From positions 39,697 through 103,696 of the forward strand of contig NZ_BMQI01000011.1 of the NCBI RefSeq assembly GCF_014648035.1: a DNA stretch of 64,000 nt, in the 5' to 3' direction. Below the pieces are notes generated by a model. The model searched no databases. It was not told the DNA's origin and saw only the letters and a list, made by a program, of their open reading frames with translations. The DNA is from Shewanella algicola. GTDB taxonomy: Bacteria; Pseudomonadota; Gammaproteobacteria; Enterobacterales; Shewanellaceae. This document shows positions 59,219 to 64,000 of the stretch, piece by piece. The translations under genes and the position numbers were made by a program. Every line of letters begins with the position of its first letter. Positions within the stretch are counted from its first letter, which is position 1.

Positions 59219-60448
59219 TTATTGACTAATGACCTGATTTCGCCCAGCCCTTTTGGCTTGGTAAAGCAGTTCATCTGCGCGGTGTAATGCATGATCTAAC
59301 GACTCATTATGTTTGGTCGCCACGCCACAGCTAAACGACACCGATAAATCACCAGCAGTAGTACTAATAGGATTCGCTTCACATTGGTCGCGAAACTTGT
59401 TCATTAGGGTGGTGGTTTTTGTGCTGTCTAACCCTTTAAACGCCACTACAAACTCTTCGCCACCAAAGCGTGCAACGGTAAAATTAGCGCCAAATGCATT
59501 TTCGAGGCGCTGAGCAAATTCAACTAACACTTGGTCTCCCACATCATGGCCATGGGTGTCATTAATTTTTTTGAAAAAATCCAAATCAATTAATGCTACA
59601 GACAAGGTGCCAACCTCACCCTCTTTACCGTTGTGCTCAGTAAAAAAGTAACGTCGCGTGTAGGCTTTCGTTAAATAGTCACGGTTTGCTTTAGCCCACA
59701 AGTTACGCATCATGTCGAGCGAGTCTAATGTGTTAAGCACCCGGCAATGAAACTCTTCATGCACAAAAGGCTTTTGCAAGAAATCATCCGCACCATTTTT
59801 AATAAACTTGGCAGATAAACTTTCGTCATTGTCATTAGATAAGCCAATAATGGCGATGTCTTCACGATTATAACTTTCGCGTATTCGTAAAATTAACTCA
59901 ACGCCATCGATTTTTGGCATATTGTAGTCGGTGATCAGCAGTTGAATATCAGGCTCGCGCGCTAATACAGCTAATGCTTCTTCGCCATCATTGGCTTCAA
60001 TCACTTGGAACAAATGATGCTCTAGCAACATACGCACAAACTTACGGCTCACGACTGAATCGTCAGCAACCAACACTTTCACCTGCTGATTGCGATACAG
60101 CCTATCAATCAGCTTAACCACATATTGATAGCTGTAACGGTTATCTTTAGGGATGTAATCAACAATACCCAGCTTAAGAATATCGCGACGTTGGCTCGCG
60201 TCTAAGTTACTGGTTAACACAATACAAGGAGTCTTGTATGACGATAATACCAGACGCACAATGTCACCATTAGACGCATCGGGTAAATTTAAATCGGCCA
60301 CCACGACAAAGTAATTGTGTTGCTCCAATAATGTCAAAGCGCTGGACATATCTGGAGCAACGTCTACCTGGTAGCTCAGTTCTTGCATAATCAAATGTTT
60401 TAAGATTTTAGATACGGTTGTACTGTCTTCAACAATCAATATACGCAA
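59219..60448 (-). CDS. response regulator with two REC domains and GGDEF
   Basis: 409-residue signalling protein of REC-REC-GGDEF type. The TTG start at 60448 is chosen because TAAGGTG lies six bases upstream and the protein then begins MRILIVEDS; a GTG three codons earlier has no ribosome-binding site. Phospho-acceptors are D52 (VVVADLNLPD) and D174 (LLITDYNMPK). The diguanylate cyclase motif is GGEEF at 329-333. No RxxD inhibitory site precedes it. It should make c-di-GMP when phosphorylated (inference). No kinase gene is adjacent. Confidence 0.92.
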   Translation of the reverse strand: MRILIVEDSTTVSKILKHLIMQELSYQVDVAPDMSSALTLLEQHNYFVVVADLNLPDASNGDIVRLVLSSYKTPCIVLTSNLDASQRRDILKLGIVDYIPKDNRYSYQYVVKLIDRLYRNQQVKVLVADDSVVSRKFVRMLLEHHLFQVIEANDGEEALAVLAREPDIQLLITDYNMPKIDGVELILRIRESYNREDIAIIGLSNDNDESLSAKFIKNGADDFLQKPFVHEEFHCRVLNTLDSLDMMRNLWAKANRDYLTKAYTRRYFFTEHNGKEGEVGTLSVALIDLDFFKKINDTHGHDVGDQVLVEFAQRLENAFGANFTVARFGGEEFVVAFKGLDSTKTTTLMNKFRDQCEANPISTTAGDLSVSFSCGVATKHNESLDHALHRADELLYQAKRAGRNQVISQ

Positions 60449-60485
60449 TATATTCACCTTAATTTCGGTGGCCTAACATGGCCAC

Positions 60486-61607
60486 TTAACACTTCTCTAA
60501 TACGATGCTACCTATCGAATAACCTGCACCAAATGAACACAGTAAACCTAAATCACCGGTTTTGAAGTCTTGGTTATGTTTATGGAATGCAATGACTGAC
60601 CCTGCTGATGCAGTATTCGCATATTCATCCAGTACGATAGGTGCTTGTGATGGTTCAACATTATCACCAAGAAGCTTCTTCACTACAAATAAATTCATGT
60701 TTATGTTGGCTTGGTGTAACCATAAACGCTTAAATTCATCAGGTTTTATCTGCTCGTCAGTAAATTGAGCATCTAAATGTTGGTAAATCATTGGCAGTAA
60801 CTCTTTAAACACTTTACGGCCTTGCTGATGAAATAATTTATCAGCACTGTTAGCTTGCGCAGGATCGCAGCGGTTTACAAAACCAAAGTTACTGCGGATA
60901 TTACTGGAGTAATCTGTAACACAACGCGTCGATAACACGCTAAACGCATTTGTTGAGGTTGAAAGCTCAGCGCGCTCAACCACAACGGCTGTCGCTACAT
61001 CACCAAAGATAAAGTGGCTATCACGATCGCGGAAATTGATTTGCGGCGAAGTTAACTCAGGGTTAATGACTAAAACACGATTGGCGGTACCACCACGGAT
61101 GGCATTAACGGCATTCACAATCGCAAAAGTGGCAGACGAGCAAGCCACTAACATGTCATAAGCAAAACCTTTGGTGCCCATCGCTTGTTGGATTTCAATA
61201 GCAATCGCTGGGTAAGCCCTTTGGGTATAAGCACACGCGACGATGACTAAATCAATATCTTCAGCGGTAAGGTTCGCTTGCGCTAACGCTTGTGTTGCGG
61301 CATCAATGCCCATTTCAGCTTGCATCGATAACGCTTCTGACGGTTTATCGGCAATTAATGGCATCATCACGTCGGTGTCTAAAATACCGTCTTTAACCAT
61401 GACATAACGACTTTTAATGCCCGAGGCCTTTTCGATAAACTCACTTGATGAGTAAGCTAAAGCAGTAGTATTACCTGCTTCAATATCTGCAGCATGCTGT
61501 TGGTTAAATTGCTCTACGTAACTGTTATAACAGGTCACTAATTCATCGTTAGACACGCTATAAGGAGGGGTATATAAACCGCTACCTGAAATCACAACTT
61601 TATTCAT
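60486..61607 (-). CDS. beta-ketoacyl-ACP synthase III-family enzyme
   Basis: Thiolase-fold condensing enzyme of 373 residues. The catalytic triad is C156 (VACSSATFA), H298 (WLHQANINMN) and N331 (YANTASAGS), the set of FabH. It is longer than classical FabH (about 320) because of an insertion near residues 25-75. The N-terminus VVISGSGLYTPPYSVSNDELV is typical. It may start fatty-acid synthesis with an unusual primer or serve a secondary pathway; there are no neighbouring fab genes to decide. A FadR-like site lies upstream. Confidence 0.85.
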   Translation of the reverse strand: MNKVVISGSGLYTPPYSVSNDELVTCYNSYVEQFNQQHAADIEAGNTTALAYSSSEFIEKASGIKSRYVMVKDGILDTDVMMPLIADKPSEALSMQAEMGIDAATQALAQANLTAEDIDLVIVACAYTQRAYPAIAIEIQQAMGTKGFAYDMLVACSSATFAIVNAVNAIRGGTANRVLVINPELTSPQINFRDRDSHFIFGDVATAVVVERAELSTSTNAFSVLSTRCVTDYSSNIRSNFGFVNRCDPAQANSADKLFHQQGRKVFKELLPMIYQHLDAQFTDEQIKPDEFKRLWLHQANINMNLFVVKKLLGDNVEPSQAPIVLDEYANTASAGSVIAFHKHNQDFKTGDLGLLCSFGAGYSIGSIVLEKC

Positions 61608-61994
61608 TTTGCTCTACCATTATTAGTAAGTGAGTGAGTTAATGCCCATCAACAAAAAACGTTCCCATGATCTGAGTTAACCATTATGACCTTAATTGTC
61701 GTCATAACCCTCAAGATCAGTCTTATTGCATTTCAGCTGAGCAAATTAACTTATTGCAGCTATTCTAGTATTTTATATTTTGTTTTCGTCATACTAAATT
61801 AAATTTGCATAATGGTCAGACCATCAACAGGCGTTTATTTGCTCTAAACGTTGAATCCGGCCCCTAAAACCGTCATTTTAGTATAACAACATAATCGCTA
61901 ATAACTAAAAGGAATAAAGAAGAACAAACTTTCACTTCTAAATATTGTACAGCCGATTATGATTAGACAATGCAACCATAGGAGCAAATAATCC
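61608..61994. other. divergent regulatory region KAS III / cysK
   Basis: 387 AT-rich bases with no gene. It contains the FadR-like site and a plausible minus-strand promoter. The cysK promoter must lie in the right half but is not clear. Confidence 0.6.
61791..61824 (-). promoter_or_regulatory. FadR-like operator overlapping a promoter
   Basis: ATGGTCAGACCAT (61812-61824) contains TGGTCAGACCA, a perfect match to the FadR core TGGTCNGACCA. On the minus strand CTGACC (inside the site) and TAGTAT (61796-61791), 17 bases apart, could be -35 and -10 of the KAS III gene, giving a leader of about 177 bases. Confidence 0.6.
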
Positions 61995-62960
61995 ATGAGC
62001 AAAATTTTCGAAGATAATTCATATACTTTAGGTAATACCCCTCTCGTCCGTTTAAACCGTGTAAGTAACGGCAACGTGTTAGCAAAAGTTGAAGCTCGCA
62101 ACCCAAGCTTCAGTGTTAAGTGTCGTATTGGCGCTAACATGATTTGGGATGCTGAAAAGAAAGGTTTGTTAACTAAAGATATCGAGCTTATTGAACCAAC
62201 ATCAGGTAACACTGGTATTGCGCTTGCTTATGTTGCTGCGGCACGAGGTTACAAGCTCACCTTAACCATGCCAAACACCATGAGTTTAGAGCGCCGTAAA
62301 CTGCTTAAGGCGTTAGGTGCTAACTTAGTGTTGACTGAAGGCGCTAAAGGCATGAAAGGTGCCATTGATAAAGCTGAAGAAATTCGCCAGTCAGCACCAG
62401 AAAAGTATTTAGTACTGGGCCAATTCAGTAACCCAGCTAACCCTGAAATACATGAAAAAACCACTGGTCCAGAAATTTGGAATGATACCGATGGTGAAGT
62501 TGATGTATTTGTTGCCGGTGTGGGAACAGGCGGCACGTTAACAGGTGTGAGCCGTTACTTAAAAGCACAGGGTAAAACCATTACTTCTGTCGCTGTTGAG
62601 CCAGTAGATTCACCGGTTATCGCCCAAGCGTTAGCTGGACAACCTATTCAACCCGGTCCACATAAAATCCAAGGTATCGGTGCAGGTTTTATTCCTGGTA
62701 ACTTAGATTTGTCGATTATCGACCGTGTTGAAGCGGTGAGTAACGAAGATTCAATTGAAATGGCACGCCGTTTAATGAAAGAAGAAGGTATCTTAGTGGG
62801 TATTTCTTCTGGTGCTGCTGTTGTCGCGGCTAACCGTATCGCTGCATTACCTGAGTTTGCTGACAAAACCATTGTTGTGATATTGCCATCAGCTGCAGAG
62901 CGTTACTTATCATCTGCGTTGTTTGCGGGTGAGTTTAGTGACAGCGAAAACGTACAATAA
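61995..62960 (+). CDS. cysK: cysteine synthase A
   Basis: PLP enzyme making cysteine from O-acetylserine and sulfide. The product is 321 residues. PLP lysine K42 ([12 protein letters not shown]), the substrate loop [15 protein letters not shown] and the phosphate-binding [14 protein letters not shown] match E. coli CysK nearly residue by residue. AGGAG precedes the ATG. Single gene with its own terminator. Its partner CysE is at 10.4-11.2 kb in the same window. Confidence 0.97.
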   Translation: MSKIFEDNSYTLGNTPLVRLNRVSNGNVLAKVEARNPSFSVKCRIGANMIWDAEKKGLLTKDIELIEPTSGNTGIALAYVAAARGYKLTLTMPNTMSLERRKLLKALGANLVLTEGAKGMKGAIDKAEEIRQSAPEKYLVLGQFSNPANPEIHEKTTGPEIWNDTDGEVDVFVAGVGTGGTLTGVSRYLKAQGKTITSVAVEPVDSPVIAQALAGQPIQPGPHKIQGIGAGFIPGNLDLSIIDRVEAVSNEDSIEMARRLMKEEGILVGISSGAAVVAANRIAALPEFADKTIVVILPSAAERYLSSALFAGEFSDSENVQ

Positions 62961-63615
62961 ATAATACTCGACTGATGTAAGCCAATATCAGGTCGACAAC
63001 AAAATGCCAGCATCTTTGCTGGCATTTTTTATCCAAGACGTTAACCATATTGTCACTCTGTTTATTAAACGGATTAATATGTTCTTACCGTAAAAGAGTG
63101 CTGAACCGGTAAGCTAACCAGTCACCAAAAGTGAATATAAATTCAACTTAACATAATTGTAAATATATTTTACTGTCCGTTATGCTAATTGACTTAAAAT
63201 AATGAATCTCATTTAAATAAATAACAAAACATGATTTATATCAAAATAATCCACATCTTTACTTTTTTTCATCATAAAAAATTCTATATAAAAAACACAA
63301 TACAATAACATTGTATACTTAATACAACGCCAAAAAACATCTCATGCCACCCTATTTTAAACACTCAGTTAACAAGTTCAGCTTTTGTAAATTTGACCGC
63401 TGAAAAATTTGCATTAAAGTCGTACAGTTGTTTTTTATTTGTGAATATAAATAACAACTTACGTTAATGCTTAATTAGTTACAAATCAAAAATCCCTCTG
63501 TTGTATTTTAAGCACTTTATGGTTATACACATGCTTGTGTAATGCTACGTCAATACAGCAAGTCAAATATTGACGACATAGGCACCATAATAAAAAACAT
63601 TTCTGGGAGTGATAA
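62961..63615. other. intergenic region cysK / TonB receptor
   Basis: 655 bases: the cysK terminator, then strongly AT-rich DNA that probably holds the receptor promoter. No gene or clear operator was seen. Confidence 0.6.
63001..63030 (+). terminator. terminator of cysK
   Basis: Perfect stem AAAATGCCAGCA/TGCTGGCATTTT, TCTT loop, with a T run, 41 bases after cysK. Confidence 0.95.
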
Positions 63616-64000
63616 ATGCAAGTTAATTCAAAATTAGCCAATGCGGTGCGCGTTGCGTTAATGAGTGGTGCAGCCTTATCGGCCACCACATCAATCAATA
63701 CTTTTGCTGAAGAAGCAGCTGTTGAATCAAATGTTGAACGTATTTCAGTTACGGGTTCACGTATTATTCGTGAAGGAGCCATTGCCCCAACACCTGTAAC
63801 TGTGATTAGCGGTGACGAATTATTATCTACAGGTGTGACTAACATTGGTGAAGCGCTAAACCAATTACCCGCCTTAGGCAGTACATTCTCGCTCGCTAAC
63901 TCAGGTAATTCAATTGGTACTTCTGGCCTTAACTTACTTGATTTAACCTCAGATCTGGTTAAGCAAACACGATATTAGTGCTATCTAACAGCTCAAGTTC
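63616..64000 (+). pseudogene. TonB-dependent receptor, start of a decayed gene
   Basis: A normal N-terminus: signal peptide ending about residue 30 (INTFAEE), TonB-box-like VERISVTGSRII, and plug VTVISGDELLSTGVTNIGEALNQLPALG to GLNLLDL. The frame then ends at 63978, where homologues continue R-x-L/M-G-x-x-RTLVL-NGRR. In the other frames the next 50 bases still resemble that motif (NLRSG, a stop, then ILVLSNSS) but with several indels and a stop. It is therefore judged a decaying receptor rather than an intact gene. The window ends 22 bases later, so the downstream part is unseen. It is related in sequence to the receptor at 1-1959. Confidence 0.7.

Overview
The window looks like a chromosomal segment of a marine gammaproteobacterium of the genus Shewanella (Alteromonadales). 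This rests on protein-level resemblance recalled from memory (RimK, CysE, IscR, CysZ-SMC-ZipA-LigA), the many TonB-dependent receptors, the moderately AT-rich intergenic DNA and enterobacterial-type regulatory sites. No database search was possible. No rRNA, tRNA, CRISPR array, prophage or defence island was seen.

Layout. 1-3.1 kb: the N-terminal 653 codons of a TonB-dependent receptor and a 1.1-kb AT-rich gap. 3.1-12 kb, leftward: ndk, a frameshifted rimK, the ISC iron-sulfur operon (iscR-iscS-iscU-iscA-hscB-hscA-fdx) behind two tandem IscR-type operators, then trmJ-cysE. 12-19.6 kb, rightward: suhB with a boxA-like leader, psiE-like and PilZ genes, an orphan ParA-like ATPase plus ribbon-helix-helix gene, a LytS/LytTR two-component system and a CstA-family transporter carrying a BtsR-like operator, and a VF530-family gene. 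19.7-24.9 kb: an outer-membrane protein, ribA and yibL (leftward), a siderophore receptor with a Fur box and a 38-bp palindrome, and a 194-bp MITE-like element.

25-36.4 kb: an Old Yellow Enzyme, nrdDG with FNR and tandem NrdR boxes, a patatin-like protein, a DEAD-box helicase, DUF3010, a YgjP-like metalloprotein, a nitroreductase, two VOC proteins and an MFS transporter. 36.7-49 kb: an OapA/M23 endopeptidase, sbcDC, a TSUP permease, an SDR, small membrane/lipoprotein genes, ybcJ- and rraB-like genes, a nucleotide-sugar-epimerase-like gene, an HD-GYP protein and DUF2919. 49-56.6 kb: smc-zipA-ligA divergent from cysZ. 56.8-64 kb: a CBM9/DUF5916 outer-membrane protein, a REC-REC-GGDEF response regulator, a KAS III enzyme with a FadR-like site, cysK, and the start of a decaying TonB-dependent receptor.

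Several genes connect functionally. CysE makes O-acetylserine, CysK turns it into cysteine, IscS takes sulfur from cysteine and the rest of the ISC operon builds clusters. The smc, zipA and ligA products serve chromosome segregation, division and DNA joining. Three products belong to c-di-GMP families (PilZ, HD-GYP, GGDEF). The most rewarding signals for follow-up are regulatory: a suhB boxA, a BtsR-type repeat before cstA, NrdR/FNR sites before nrdDG, a FadR-like site and the 38-bp palindrome. Also notable are the ParA-RHH pair, the MITE with a solo end beside rimK, and two damaged genes (rimK and the last receptor). I found no clear candidate for a wholly new multi-gene system; the ParA-RHH pair is the nearest.
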